A stretch of 64,000 nt of DNA from CAZYBU01 sp964645775 (GTDB lineage Bacteria > Spirochaetota > UBA4802 > UBA5550): NCBI GenBank assembly GCA_964645775.1, contig CAZYBU010000001.1, positions 186,001 through 250,000 of the forward strand, written 5' to 3'. This document shows positions 7,186 to 16,280 of this stretch, piece after piece. How positions within the stretch are numbered: the first letter of the stretch is position 1; the number at the start of each line of letters is the position of its first letter. The notes below the pieces were generated by a model. It was not told the origin of the DNA. It worked only from the letters and a program-made list of their open reading frames with translations, and ran no database searches. A program made the translations under genes and the position numbers.

Positions 7186-9258
7186 ATGACGTATGAGCAG
7201 AAAGTAACAATACATGACAGAGATTTGATCTTTTCCACGGGGTATTACGCAAAACAGGCAGATGGATCGGTTGTCGTGACCTACGGAGAGACCGTAGTGT
7301 TCGCTTCAGTTGTAGCATCGAGGACACTCAGGGAGGGACAGGATTTTTTCCCCCTTACCATTGAGTACAGGGAGAAGTCTTACGCAACGGGAAAGTTTCC
7401 CGGAGGTTTTATCAAGAGAGAAGCCCGTCCCGCTGATGCCGAAGTGTTGATAAGCCGTCTGACAGACCGTCCACTTCGGCCCCTTTTCCCTTCAGATTTC
7501 CTCAATGAAGTTCAGATCATCATCAACCCCTGGTCCCAGGATAAGGAGAACCCCCAGGACGTCCTGGCCATTAATTCCGCTTCTGCGGCCATTATGGTCT
7601 CCGGGCTGCCATTTCGGGGACCTGTAGGCGCGGTGCGAATCGGTCGAACGGGAGGAGAATGGATTGTTAATCCCACCTTTGAGCAGATGGAGTCGAGTGA
7701 TATCGACCTTATGGTGGCCGGCACGAAGAAGGCCATAACCATGATCGAAGGATCTTCCCACAATATTTCGGAAGATGATATGCTTAAAGCCCTTGAGATC
7801 GCCCATGAAAACATAGAAAAAATATGTGAAAGCCAGGAAAGACTCGCGAAGGACATTAATAAGCCTGAGATGGAATATGTTCCCTTCCATACGGATGACA
7901 ATCTCAAAAAGGAACTTCGCGAAAAATACTTCGGTGATCTTGAAGGCCTGAAGAATATTACCAAAAAAGAAGAGAGAGAAAACGCCTTTAACGAAATCAC
8001 GAAGCGGGCGAAGGAAGAACTGGCTGAGGCCTTTCCTGAGACTATCGGACAGGCGGGAACCCTGCTTGACGAGCTGGATGGCGAAATCCTTCGAAGGAGA
8101 ATTCTGGATGAAGGCAAACGAGCTGACGGTCGTGGTCTGAAAGATATCCGTCCCATCGATATCAATACCGGTATCCTGCCCCGTGCTCACGGATCAGCCG
8201 TGTTTACCCGGGGGGAGACTCAGAGTCTGGGAATCACTACCCTGGGGACCTCGGATGACGCCCAGCGTCTCGACAAACTGGAAGGAGAAAGCAGAAAGCA
8301 TTTTATGCTTCATTATAACTTTCCGCCTTTCTCCGTGGGTGAGACCGGGAGAGTGGGCGGCGTCGGGCGCCGTGAGATAGGCCACGGTATTCTCGCCGAA
8401 CGGGCACTGGAGTACGTGATTCCTTCTCAGGATGATTTCCCCTATACTATCCGTCAGGTATCGGAAATTTTAGAGTCGAACGGTTCCTCCTCTATGGCCA
8501 GTGTCTGTTCCGGATCCCTTGCCCTTTTCGACGCTGGTACTCCCATTAAGTCGGCCGTGGCCGGGATTGCTATGGGTCTCATTAAGGAAGGGGAAAAATA
8601 CGTTGTATTAAGTGATATTCTGGGAATAGAAGATCATCTGGGAGATATGGACTTTAAGGTTGCTGGTACGGCCGATGGAATTACGGCTTTTCAAATGGAC
8701 ATAAAGATCGAAGGAATAACCCCGGAGATCATGAAGGCTGCAATGGATCAGGCCAGGGAAGGGCGCCTGAAAATTCTTGAGATCATGAACAGCCATCTCT
8801 CCGAGCCGGTGAAAGAGCTTTCAATTTACGCGCCCAGGATACATATTATGACAGTACCTCCTGAGAAGATCGGGGGTATCATCGGGGCCGGTGGCAAGAC
8901 CATCAAACGCATTGTTGAAGAGACGGGAGCGGATGTTTCCATTGAAGATGACGGAACCGTTACCTTATCTTCGACGGAGAAAGACTCTATCGATAAGGCC
9001 GTAAAATTCATCGAAACCCTGATCACAGACGTGGAGGTGGACCAGATCTACGAGGGCACGGTTAAACGAATCGTCGATTTTGGAGCCTTCGTGGAGATCG
9101 TTCCCGGCAAGGAAGGCCTGGTTCACATCTCGAAACTGGACAATCAACGTACCCGCACGGTTACGGACGTCGTTAACGTGGGAGACAAGATAAAAGTCAA
9201 GGTCATTAAAATCGACGACCAGGGACGGGTTGACCTGAGCAGAAAGGATGCTCTCTGA
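7186..9258 (+). CDS. pnp: Polyribonucleotide nucleotidyltransferase (PNPase)
   Basis: Phosphorolytic 3'-5' exoribonuclease of the RNA degradosome. 690 residues: first RNase PH domain (about 10-140, with FFPLTIEYREKSYATGKFPGG), all-helical linker, second RNase PH domain (about 310-540, with RADGRGLKDIRPI and FDAGTPIKSAVAGIAMGLI), KH domain around residue 562 (GGIIGAGGKTIKRI) and a C-terminal S1 domain (VEIVPGKEGLVHISKL). Start ATG 7186 follows GAGGTG. It overlaps the next gene by 11 bp. Expression is probably controlled through the leader, as in many bacteria (inference). Confidence 0.97.
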   Translation: MTYEQKVTIHDRDLIFSTGYYAKQADGSVVVTYGETVVFASVVASRTLREGQDFFPLTIEYREKSYATGKFPGGFIKREARPADAEVLISRLTDRPLRPLFPSDFLNEVQIIINPWSQDKENPQDVLAINSASAAIMVSGLPFRGPVGAVRIGRTGGEWIVNPTFEQMESSDIDLMVAGTKKAITMIEGSSHNISEDDMLKALEIAHENIEKICESQERLAKDINKPEMEYVPFHTDDNLKKELREKYFGDLEGLKNITKKEERENAFNEITKRAKEELAEAFPETIGQAGTLLDELDGEILRRRILDEGKRADGRGLKDIRPIDINTGILPRAHGSAVFTRGETQSLGITTLGTSDDAQRLDKLEGESRKHFMLHYNFPPFSVGETGRVGGVGRREIGHGILAERALEYVIPSQDDFPYTIRQVSEILESNGSSSMASVCSGSLALFDAGTPIKSAVAGIAMGLIKEGEKYVVLSDILGIEDHLGDMDFKVAGTADGITAFQMDIKIEGITPEIMKAAMDQAREGRLKILEIMNSHLSEPVKELSIYAPRIHIMTVPPEKIGGIIGAGGKTIKRIVEETGADVSIEDDGTVTLSSTEKDSIDKAVKFIETLITDVEVDQIYEGTVKRIVDFGAFVEIVPGKEGLVHISKLDNQRTRTVTDVVNVGDKIKVKVIKIDDQGRVDLSRKDAL

Positions 9259-10534
9259 TCTTTCCGTCACGAATGTACGCAAGGTAAGGCTGGAGAGCGG
9301 AGTAACGGCGCTTTTGGAGCCGATGGATAATCTGGTTTCCGTATCCGTCGGCATCTGGGTTCGTTCCGGTTCCCGCCATGAGCGTCCCGGACAGTACGGG
9401 TACGCTCATTTTTTGGAGCATATGCTCTTCAAGGGCACGGAACGCTTCTCCGGAAATGGGCTGGCCCGTGTCATAGACCGGGTCGGTGGACAGCACAACG
9501 CAGCTACTAACCGTGAATACACCTGTTATTACATAAACATCGTCTCCGAATACCTCGAACTTGCCGTCGATATTCTCTCAGAGATGTATTATCATCCCCT
9601 CCTCAGGGAAGAGGATATCGAAAGGGAAAAGAACGTCATCATGGAAGAGATCCGGATGTATGAGGACGCGCCGGACGAGTATGTGCATGATACCTTTATA
9701 GAGAAACTTCTCGGTGGTCATCCCCTCAGTCATTCAATCCTGGGTACCATGGATAGCATTGCTTCCGTTACCCGTGATGATCTCTTTCGTTTCTACGAGG
9801 AGCAGTATCTCAACGAAAACGTCCTGATTACCATTGCCGGTAGCTTTGATCCTGACCGTGTTCTTGAAATGCTGAACAGATATTTCAACAGGAGCAGAAA
9901 TGGAGAGGCCCTGAGGTATGAAAAAGGTAATGATTCACCTGTTCAGCGTGTGCAGCTCCATTCCAGCCGGGACCTGGAGCAGGTTCACTTCTGTCTCGGA
10001 GGTGAGGGTATTGAGAGAAATAACCCACTCAGGTGGGCCCTTTATACCCTGAGTACGGTCCTCGGTGGGAACATGTCTTCAAGGCTTTTTCAGAACATAC
10101 GGGAGAAGGAGGGAATCAGCTACGCCATATACTCATTCCATTCTTCCTACAGTGACAGGGGTCTTTTTGGAATATACTGCGCCACAACTCCAGAACGTTT
10201 TGAACGTGCCATCGAGCTGATTCTTAACGAGTGCCGGAGCATTCTTAATGAGGGTATAGACTTTCAGGAACTGGAAGACACCCGCACTTTTTTGAAGGGG
10301 AACCTTGCCCTGAGTTACGAGAGTAACGAGGTCAGGATGGGTCAGTTGGCCAGGAACGAGATAGTTTACGGCCGACAGTACAGTTATCATGAAATTTCTC
10401 GTCTTATTGATAAAATTTCACTTGATGATTTACGGTGTATATCAGAAAGATTATTCAAAGATACAACTCTTTCCCTGATATCAACTGGGAATCTTGGATC
10501 TTTTAATTGGGACCGTCTCGATCTTTCGGTTTAA
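9248..10534 (+). CDS. M16 family zinc peptidase (insulinase/processing-peptidase type)
   Basis: Predicted cytoplasmic zinc endopeptidase of 428 residues. The inverted zinc motif HFLEH is at residues 54-58, with the third ligand in IMEEI (E133/E134) about 75 residues later. The C-terminal half is the inactive M16 homology domain. Its start lies inside the end of pnp, so translation is coupled. A pnp-M16 neighbourhood is common in Bacillota and spirochaetes; the substrate is unknown. 428 residues is normal for single-unit M16B enzymes, which act as dimers. Confidence 0.9.
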   Translation: MLSDLSVTNVRKVRLESGVTALLEPMDNLVSVSVGIWVRSGSRHERPGQYGYAHFLEHMLFKGTERFSGNGLARVIDRVGGQHNAATNREYTCYYINIVSEYLELAVDILSEMYYHPLLREEDIEREKNVIMEEIRMYEDAPDEYVHDTFIEKLLGGHPLSHSILGTMDSIASVTRDDLFRFYEEQYLNENVLITIAGSFDPDRVLEMLNRYFNRSRNGEALRYEKGNDSPVQRVQLHSSRDLEQVHFCLGGEGIERNNPLRWALYTLSTVLGGNMSSRLFQNIREKEGISYAIYSFHSSYSDRGLFGIYCATTPERFERAIELILNECRSILNEGIDFQELEDTRTFLKGNLALSYESNEVRMGQLARNEIVYGRQYSYHEISRLIDKISLDDLRCISERLFKDTTLSLISTGNLGSFNWDRLDLSV

Positions 10535-10564
10535 CAATCGCATTTTACAGTCAAGGATGGTAGT

Positions 10565-10975
10565 ATGGCAGCCAAAGGCGACTTAATGAACAGCACTATC
10601 GGGGAAGGCTCCGCGTTTGAAGGCAAGTTCTACATCAGCGGATCCCTGCGAATAGACGGAAAGTTTGAAGGGGACATCAAGACAGACGAAGAACTGGTGG
10701 TCGGTGAGTCCGGAAAGGTCAAGACGGATATCTTTGCCAAATCAGTAGTAGTGGCAGGTACGGTCATCGGGAACATAACCGCTTCCACGGAGATAAGGCT
10801 TTTGGAAACGGCAAAGGTTCTTGGTGACATCATGGCTCCATCTCTGCATCTTCAGCCGGGAGTTATTCTCCAGGGAAACTGCCAGGTCTCCGGCGGCCAA
10901 AAGAAAGACCCGAAGAAGGTAATCGAAGAATCCTTTGCCATGGGGGGGAAAGTTACTGATGATAACCGGAAATAA
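10565..10975 (+). CDS. Bactofilin (polymer-forming cytoskeletal protein)
   Basis: 136-residue bactofilin-domain protein. The core (about 12-110) is a run of short beta-strand repeats with glycine turns (ISGSLRIDGKFEGDI, VVGESGKVKTDIFAKSVVV, AGTVIGNITAS), forming a right-handed beta-helix that polymerises without nucleotide. The N terminus is short and the C-terminal tail charged. In other bacteria bactofilins recruit peptidoglycan enzymes and shape the cell, and here the next gene is a LysM/M23 peptidase, a well-known pairing. It follows the M16 gene after 30 bp and is probably cotranscribed. Confidence 0.92.
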   Translation: MAAKGDLMNSTIGEGSAFEGKFYISGSLRIDGKFEGDIKTDEELVVGESGKVKTDIFAKSVVVAGTVIGNITASTEIRLLETAKVLGDIMAPSLHLQPGVILQGNCQVSGGQKKDPKKVIEESFAMGGKVTDDNRK

Positions 10976-11070
10976 GATTTCCGCCCTTCCCGGTTTTGCA
11001 ATGTAAAGTCAATGATATGAGAACTGCAGTCGATAAATAAAAGAAAGAATAAAGCGATAATTCGAATCTT

Positions 11071-12180
11071 GTGATGAGACATCTTCTTACAAAAACGTAC
11101 CGGTTCGGGAGATTGACTATCACCCGCTATCCCCGGGAAATCGTTATCCTGTACATAAGCCGGTCTCGCGTTTCGGTAAAGACCTTTAGCATTCCTCTCC
11201 CTGATTTTAATCTGCCATCTTTATCAATACCCTCTTTAAATTTTTTGCGGCCTGATAATTTTTCAGTAAGCGTGAAGTCCGCTGTCAGGATACTCCTTGT
11301 TCTTTTCCTGATTGGAAGTATTGGAGGGGTCGGATACGGCCTTGTATCCTATTTCTCTGAAACAAAGACGATTGCGGAAGACGTGCCTGAAAGCGACGAG
11401 GAACAGAAAAATCGACTTCTTATGTCAGACAAGACCGATTATTCTCAACCCGAAGAGAATAAGCCCCTCCAGATTCGCTATCATCGGGTTAAATCGGGTG
11501 AGAATCTTACCGTAATCGCAAAAAAATACGGGATTTCCGTGGACACAATCTGCGGAAGCAACGGTCTGCGATCCTACGATTTTATTCGCACCGGAGTGGT
11601 CCTGCGCATACCCAGCAAGGACGGCATCCTTACCGAGATGGAGAAGGGAAAACGTGTCGTTGATCTGGCCAAAAAGTATAAGATTTCCATTGATCGAATC
11701 ATCGAAGAGAATGACCTGAATAATCCCGACTTTATCGCCAACGGATCTCTTATTTTCATACCTGACGCCAAACCACAGAACATCATCAAGGGATTTATGT
11801 GGCCTACCGCGAGCCGGTTTATAACCAGCGGTTACGGCTGGAGGCGTAATCCCTTTAAACGGGGTCTCAAAGAGTTTCATCACGGACTTGATATCCGGGC
11901 CCGGTACGAGTGGATCCGGGTCTCCAAGTACGGAAAAGTAACCTATACAGGCTGGATGGGAGGATACGGTAATGCGATTATTGTTGCCCATCCCGGCGGG
12001 TACAAGACCCTTTACGCTCACCTGTCCCGGATTATTGTCCGGAGGGGACAGTACGTGAAACAGGGCCAAATGATTGGTCGAAGTGGCAACACGGGAAGGT
12101 CCACCGGTCCCCATCTTCACTACGAGATCATTTATCGCGGCAAACATAAGAACCCCTATTATTACCTGACCCGTCACTGA
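11071..12180 (+). CDS. Membrane-anchored LysM/M23 peptidoglycan endopeptidase
   Basis: 369 residues. An 85-residue basic cytoplasmic N terminus precedes one transmembrane segment (about 88-112, SAVRILLVLFLIGSIGG). LysM repeats follow at about 136-180 (HRVKSGENLTVIAKKYGIS) and 186-230 (a weaker copy, EMEKGKRVVDLAKKYKIS), then the M23 zinc domain with FHHGLDIRA and HLHYEI ligands. Predicted to cut cell-wall crosslinks in the periplasm; the bactofilin next to it may position it (inference). Start is GTG 11071 or the adjacent ATG 11074. The long cytoplasmic tail would suit a bactofilin contact. Confidence 0.9.
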   Translation: MMRHLLTKTYRFGRLTITRYPREIVILYISRSRVSVKTFSIPLPDFNLPSLSIPSLNFLRPDNFSVSVKSAVRILLVLFLIGSIGGVGYGLVSYFSETKTIAEDVPESDEEQKNRLLMSDKTDYSQPEENKPLQIRYHRVKSGENLTVIAKKYGISVDTICGSNGLRSYDFIRTGVVLRIPSKDGILTEMEKGKRVVDLAKKYKISIDRIIEENDLNNPDFIANGSLIFIPDAKPQNIIKGFMWPTASRFITSGYGWRRNPFKRGLKEFHHGLDIRARYEWIRVSKYGKVTYTGWMGGYGNAIIVAHPGGYKTLYAHLSRIIVRRGQYVKQGQMIGRSGNTGRSTGPHLHYEIIYRGKHKNPYYYLTRH

Positions 12181-12200
12181 CTATAAAAAATGAATTGACT

Positions 12201-12218
12201 CCCTTCGCGGGTGAAGGG
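12201..12218 (+). other. Hairpin between the M23 gene and glyS
   Basis: CCCTTC (12201-12206) and GAAGGG (12213-12218) form a 6-bp stem with a GCGGGT loop and no T tract. TTGACT (12195-12200) lies immediately before it and TATCCA (12219-12224) immediately after, so the hairpin occupies an 18-bp promoter spacer. It could belong to a glyS promoter. Weak evidence. Confidence 0.3.
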
Positions 12219-12254
12219 TATCCACTTCGAAACCCCATAAGTGAGGTCCCGTAG

Positions 12255-14333
12255 ATGCTTCCTGACGCGAATTTCCTGTGTGAGATAGGAACCGAAGAGA
12301 TCCCAGCCGGATACCTTCCTCCTGCCATTGAGGCCACTAAGAAGATACTGAAAGAGGAACTGGAATCGAACCGCATCGATTATAATAAGATAGAAGTTCT
12401 GGCTACCCCTCGACGCATATCCTGCCTGGTGTCCGGTCTTTCCGATTCCCAGAGAAAAGAGACCGAGGAACTTAAAGGTCCCTCCGTCAAGGCCGCCTAT
12501 GACGACCAGGGTAACCCAACCCGGGCCCTGGAGGGCTTCCTGAAGGGCAATGGTCTGGAAGAGAAGGACATTGAACGGCGTGATACCGGAAAGGGAGAGT
12601 ATATTTTCGGGACCAGGGAACTGGAGGCCCGACCTTCTGCTGAGATCATTCCTGAAATAACCGCCGATATCATCGAACGTCTCGGTTTTCCCAAACAGAT
12701 GAAGTGGGGCTCCCGGAATCAGGTCTTCGCCCGGCCAGTACGATATTTCACGGTTCTGCATAACGATTCTCCCCTGGAGTTTGAAATACAGGGTATCGTA
12801 GCGTCCTCAAGGACCAGGGGACATTACATCCAGAACAATCATTATACTCCTGTTGAAAAGGTGAAGGAGTACGAAAAACTCCTGGAGAAGGAGGGGATCA
12901 TCCTGGATCACAACCGTAGACGGGAGATAATCCGGGAGCAGCTTTATGAAACGGCTGAAAAGGCTGGAGGCAGACTTCTGGAGGATGAGGACCTCCTGGA
13001 GACCGTAACCTTTCTGGTAGAACAGCCTCACGTGGTGACATGTACTTTCCAGGAAGAGTTCCTGAGGATTCCCGGCATCGTCCTCATTGCCGAGATGAAG
13101 GAGCATCAGAAGTACTTTGCTGTGGTAAATGATAAGGGTGAATTGACAAACCGCTTTCTGGTGGTTTCAAATAACCCGGAAACGGAACATGTTGTTTCAG
13201 GTAACGAGCGGGTCATCGCTGCACGTTTTGCTGACGCTGATTTCTTCTATACCGAGGACCGGAAAGTCAGGCTGGAGGAGAGGATCGATGGCCTTAAAAA
13301 TGTTCTTTTTCATAAAAAACTCGGTTCGGTCTACGATAAGGTTGAGAGGATGCGTTCCCTGGCCGGCAAGGTTCGTGAGATCCTCTCCCTGGAGAAAAAT
13401 CTCTTTGAAAAGATAGACCGCGCCATACTTCTCTCTAAAACTGACCTGGAGACCTTCCTTGTGAACGAATTCAGTTCCCTCCAGGGAAAAATCGGGCATA
13501 TATACGCCCTGGAAGACAATGAAGACCCGGCGGTTGCCCGGGCCATTGAGGACCAGTACAGGCCCCGGGGGAGCGAGGACTCCGTGCCCAGAGAAATGGT
13601 ATCTGTTGTCGTTTCTCTGGTAGAGAAACTGGACAATATTTTCGGTTCCTGGTCCGTGGGAAATATACCGAAGGGCTCTCAGGATCCCTACGCACTGAGG
13701 AGGCAGGCAGGGGCCATCATAGACATGATCATAGAGAATGAGCTCTCCCTCTCCCTCAGGGAACTGCTGGAAAAATGCGCTGGCTTCTACCAGGGAGGTG
13801 ATTCCCTTGTTTCAGAACTGGTCGATTTTTACGGCGCCCGGGCAAAGACCATCTTCTCAGCGGCCGGTTTTAACCATGACGAAATTGATGCCTGTCTGGC
13901 CACAGGGGCGACGGATTATCTCGAACTTTTCCGGCGTGCCCGCTCCCTGAACGAGTATCGGAAAGGAGAGCACTTTTCCGAGCTTCTGCTTGGTTTCAAA
14001 AGGATGAAGAATATCCTCTCAGCATTTCGGAAGGAGAACCCTGATTATAGACTGGCCTTCTCGGAGGACCTGCTGGAGATGAAAGAGGAAAAGGAACTCC
14101 ACGGCTTCTTCAGTGAGAGGCAAAATGAAATTCAGGGTCATATCGAATCGAGCCGCTACCAGGCGCTCTTCGATCTTCTCATCAAGGCAAGGGGATTTAT
14201 CGACCGGTTCTTTGACGAGGTCATGGTTATGGATAAACGGACAGAATACCGGGACAATCGTCTCGCCCTTCTTGAGATGATTACCCGCTCCTTTGATCAG
14301 CTCCTCGATTTTTCCCGAATCTCCGACAGGTAA
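12255..14333 (+). CDS. glyS: Glycyl-tRNA synthetase beta subunit
   Basis: Beta subunit of the alpha2beta2 bacterial glycyl-tRNA synthetase, which charges tRNA-Gly. 692 residues, normal length. It opens with LCEIGTEEIPAGYLPPA, contains VLATPRRISCLVSGL, KWGSRNQVFARPVRYF and an HD-like central region, and ends in the anticodon-binding DALR-type domain (VMVMDKRTEYRDNRLALL). glyQ is normally adjacent, usually just upstream, but here the upstream gene is M23 and the downstream one an acyltransferase. glyQ must be elsewhere or absent. The downstream acyltransferase starts 3 bp after the stop. Confidence 0.95.
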   Translation: MLPDANFLCEIGTEEIPAGYLPPAIEATKKILKEELESNRIDYNKIEVLATPRRISCLVSGLSDSQRKETEELKGPSVKAAYDDQGNPTRALEGFLKGNGLEEKDIERRDTGKGEYIFGTRELEARPSAEIIPEITADIIERLGFPKQMKWGSRNQVFARPVRYFTVLHNDSPLEFEIQGIVASSRTRGHYIQNNHYTPVEKVKEYEKLLEKEGIILDHNRRREIIREQLYETAEKAGGRLLEDEDLLETVTFLVEQPHVVTCTFQEEFLRIPGIVLIAEMKEHQKYFAVVNDKGELTNRFLVVSNNPETEHVVSGNERVIAARFADADFFYTEDRKVRLEERIDGLKNVLFHKKLGSVYDKVERMRSLAGKVREILSLEKNLFEKIDRAILLSKTDLETFLVNEFSSLQGKIGHIYALEDNEDPAVARAIEDQYRPRGSEDSVPREMVSVVVSLVEKLDNIFGSWSVGNIPKGSQDPYALRRQAGAIIDMIIENELSLSLRELLEKCAGFYQGGDSLVSELVDFYGARAKTIFSAAGFNHDEIDACLATGATDYLELFRRARSLNEYRKGEHFSELLLGFKRMKNILSAFRKENPDYRLAFSEDLLEMKEEKELHGFFSERQNEIQGHIESSRYQALFDLLIKARGFIDRFFDEVMVMDKRTEYRDNRLALLEMITRSFDQLLDFSRISDR

Positions 14334-14336
14334 GAG

Positions 14337-14972
14337 ATGTTCCATGATGATGAAAGGCCCTGTTTCCTGAGAAGGAACTTATTTCTTCTCAGGACCTGGC
14401 TTAACTACCACCTTTTTTTTAAGAAGAGATTCGCCAGCATCGGTTCTCCACCCATGACCTGGGGAATTTGGAATATCGTTGTTTATGGACCTAATATACA
14501 TCTTGGTAAAAGGGTTCTTATTGTGGGAGCGGATGGTTTCCGCACGACCCTAACGACCCTTCGGTGGGGGGAATATGAAGGGTCGATTGAGATTGGAAAT
14601 GACGTACTTATTATGAACGGAGTGCGAGTCAGCAGCGCCTCCCGTATAGTTATCGGTGACGAGACCATGCTGGCTAACTTCTGTTACCTCATGGACGCGG
14701 ACTGGCATGATATCTATGACCGGTCATCCGTTCCGGGAAAGACGAGACCGATTATCCTGGGAAAGAACGTCTGGGTGGGGGACAATGCTATCATATGTAA
14801 GGGAGTAACCGTAGGAAACAACTCTATCATCGGCGCCGGTTCCGTGGTCCGGGAGAACGTACCCCCGAACGTAATCGTGGCGGGAAACCCGGCCAGGGTG
14901 GTGAGGGAACTCGATCCTGAGAGGATTCGCCTCAAATCAGATAAAAGAAAGGCTGTGGATGAAATCTTATGA
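14337..14972 (+). CDS. Hexapeptide-repeat (left-handed beta-helix) acyltransferase
   Basis: 211 residues, likely an O-acetyltransferase of the maa/WbbJ type. The C-terminal two-thirds show the I-G-x-x-x hexapeptide pattern (IEIGNDVLIMNGV, IVIGDETMLANF, ILGKNVWVGDNAIICKG) and end in SIIGAGSVV with VIVAGNPARVVRELD, the usual closing motif of this family. The usual catalytic-type histidine lies in DADWHDI. The next gene is a GT4 glycosyltransferase overlapping by 4 bp, so the pair probably builds or decorates a surface glycan; the acceptor is unknown. The very hydrophobic basic N terminus could touch the membrane. Confidence 0.85.
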   Translation: MFHDDERPCFLRRNLFLLRTWLNYHLFFKKRFASIGSPPMTWGIWNIVVYGPNIHLGKRVLIVGADGFRTTLTTLRWGEYEGSIEIGNDVLIMNGVRVSSASRIVIGDETMLANFCYLMDADWHDIYDRSSVPGKTRPIILGKNVWVGDNAIICKGVTVGNNSIIGAGSVVRENVPPNVIVAGNPARVVRELDPERIRLKSDKRKAVDEIL

Positions 14973-16183
14973 GAATCTGTTTTCTCTGCTACAGGGCTAA
15001 TCCCTATTCCGGAGGACAGGGAGTTTACCTGAAGGAGATTACGGAAGAAATGGCCCGCAGGGGGCACGAGGTCCACGCCGTGGTAGGCCCTCCCCTCCCG
15101 GAGAATCTCTTGGATGTTTCCCTCCATGTGGTGGGAAACCGCCAGTATTACGGAAAAAAAGGTAAAGAGGTTCTCCCTTCAAACGATCCCTTTCAGATAT
15201 TAAAACCTCTTGATTTTTATGAATACCTGTCCACACGTCTGGGGAGTTTCACCGAAATAAGCGCCTTTGCCCTGCGCAGCTTCATGCTCGTCCGAAGGCT
15301 TCACAGAGAACGACCTTTTGACGTTATTATCGATAACCAGTCCCTCGGATACGGCCTCCTTCTGTATAAAGCCCTGGAAATACCCCTGCTTGCCATCATA
15401 CATCATCCTCTGACCGTTGACCTGGCCTCTGTCATGGCCCGGACGCCTCTTTTCACTAAAAAAATCAAGACCGCCATGTTCTATCCCGTGATAATGCAGG
15501 GTTTTGTCGCCCGGAAAATGGACAGGATTATCACGGTTTCTGAAGCTTCAAGAAAGGCTATCGTCCGTGATTTTGGCGTGCGTCCGGAGAGAATCGAGGT
15601 AGTATACAATGGAATTAATACCCGGCATTATGTTCCCGGCCGCTCTCCCCGGAACAGAGGAGAGGTTCTCTTCGTGGGAAACATCGAGGATGGGAACAAG
15701 GGTTTCGTGCACCTCCTCCGGGCAATGAGGCTTGTGCGTAAAGGGACCCGCCTGGTGGTTGTGGACGGTGGTTCCGTCCACAGAAAAGTCACGGATCGCT
15801 TTATTCATCTTTATGCCCTGGATGATCGAATCAGCTTTGTGGGCAGAATAAACCGTGATGAGCTTGTTCAGTATTACAGCCGGGCGGAATTGCTGGTCTC
15901 TCCTTCCCGATTTGAAGGTTTTGGCTTCCCGGCAGGAGAGGCGATGGCCTGCGGGACTCCCGTTATTGTCTCCGATGGAGGCGCCCTGCCCGAGGTTGCG
16001 GGAGATGCGGCCCTTGTTGTTCCTTATGGGGATGAGATAGCTCTGGCCCGGGCTATAGACAGGATTATGGAGGACCAGGCCCTGCGAGAAAGGATGGGCA
16101 GGGCTGGAAGAGAGAGAGTTCTGGATACATTTAACTGGAGCGGAGCCGTCAGTGGTATTGAGAACGTTATTAACCGGATTTAA
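14969..16183 (+). CDS. GT4-family glycosyltransferase
   Basis: 404 residues with a GT-B fold. The N-terminal Rossmann domain starts FLCYRANPYSGGQGVYLKEI, the G-G-x-G-V loop of GT4 enzymes; the C-terminal nucleotide-sugar domain has VGNIEDGNKGFVHLLRAM and SPSRFEGFGFPAGEAMACGTP (the EX7E region). It would transfer a hexose from a nucleotide sugar to a lipid or glycan on the cytoplasmic face of the membrane. Start ATG 14969 overlaps the acyltransferase stop (ATGA). No other polysaccharide genes are nearby, so donor and acceptor are open. Confidence 0.9.
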   Translation: MRICFLCYRANPYSGGQGVYLKEITEEMARRGHEVHAVVGPPLPENLLDVSLHVVGNRQYYGKKGKEVLPSNDPFQILKPLDFYEYLSTRLGSFTEISAFALRSFMLVRRLHRERPFDVIIDNQSLGYGLLLYKALEIPLLAIIHHPLTVDLASVMARTPLFTKKIKTAMFYPVIMQGFVARKMDRIITVSEASRKAIVRDFGVRPERIEVVYNGINTRHYVPGRSPRNRGEVLFVGNIEDGNKGFVHLLRAMRLVRKGTRLVVVDGGSVHRKVTDRFIHLYALDDRISFVGRINRDELVQYYSRAELLVSPSRFEGFGFPAGEAMACGTPVIVSDGGALPEVAGDAALVVPYGDEIALARAIDRIMEDQALRERMGRAGRERVLDTFNWSGAVSGIENVINRI

Positions 16184-16226
16184 TGTCATGGAGACTCTTG
16201 CCATGATAATTATTTATTAATAAATC

Positions 16227-16254
16227 TTGATATTATTTCATTATTTGATATACA
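16227..16254 (+). promoter_or_regulatory. Promoter of the six-TM chemoreceptor gene
   Basis: TTGATA (16227-16232), 16-bp spacer and TATACA (16249-16254) in an AT-rich stretch. Transcription would start near 16262, leaving a leader of about 20 nt before ATG 16281. This argues against the longer reading frame that opens with the TTG at 16227. Confidence 0.55.
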
Positions 16255-16280
16255 TTAATAAATGCTCTGCAGGTAACTGG

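Noticed and set aside
7492..8190. Two long minus-strand frames opposite pnp
   Set aside because: Shadows of pnp; low-complexity serine/arginine composition in one of them.
14630..14670. Possible sixth copy of the palindromic element (TATAGTTATCGG)
   Set aside because: Two mismatches in the left arm break the palindrome; treated as chance.
16227..16280. TTG-started extension of the chemoreceptor gene
   Set aside because: The TTG is part of the -35 box of a good promoter, and transcription would start after it.
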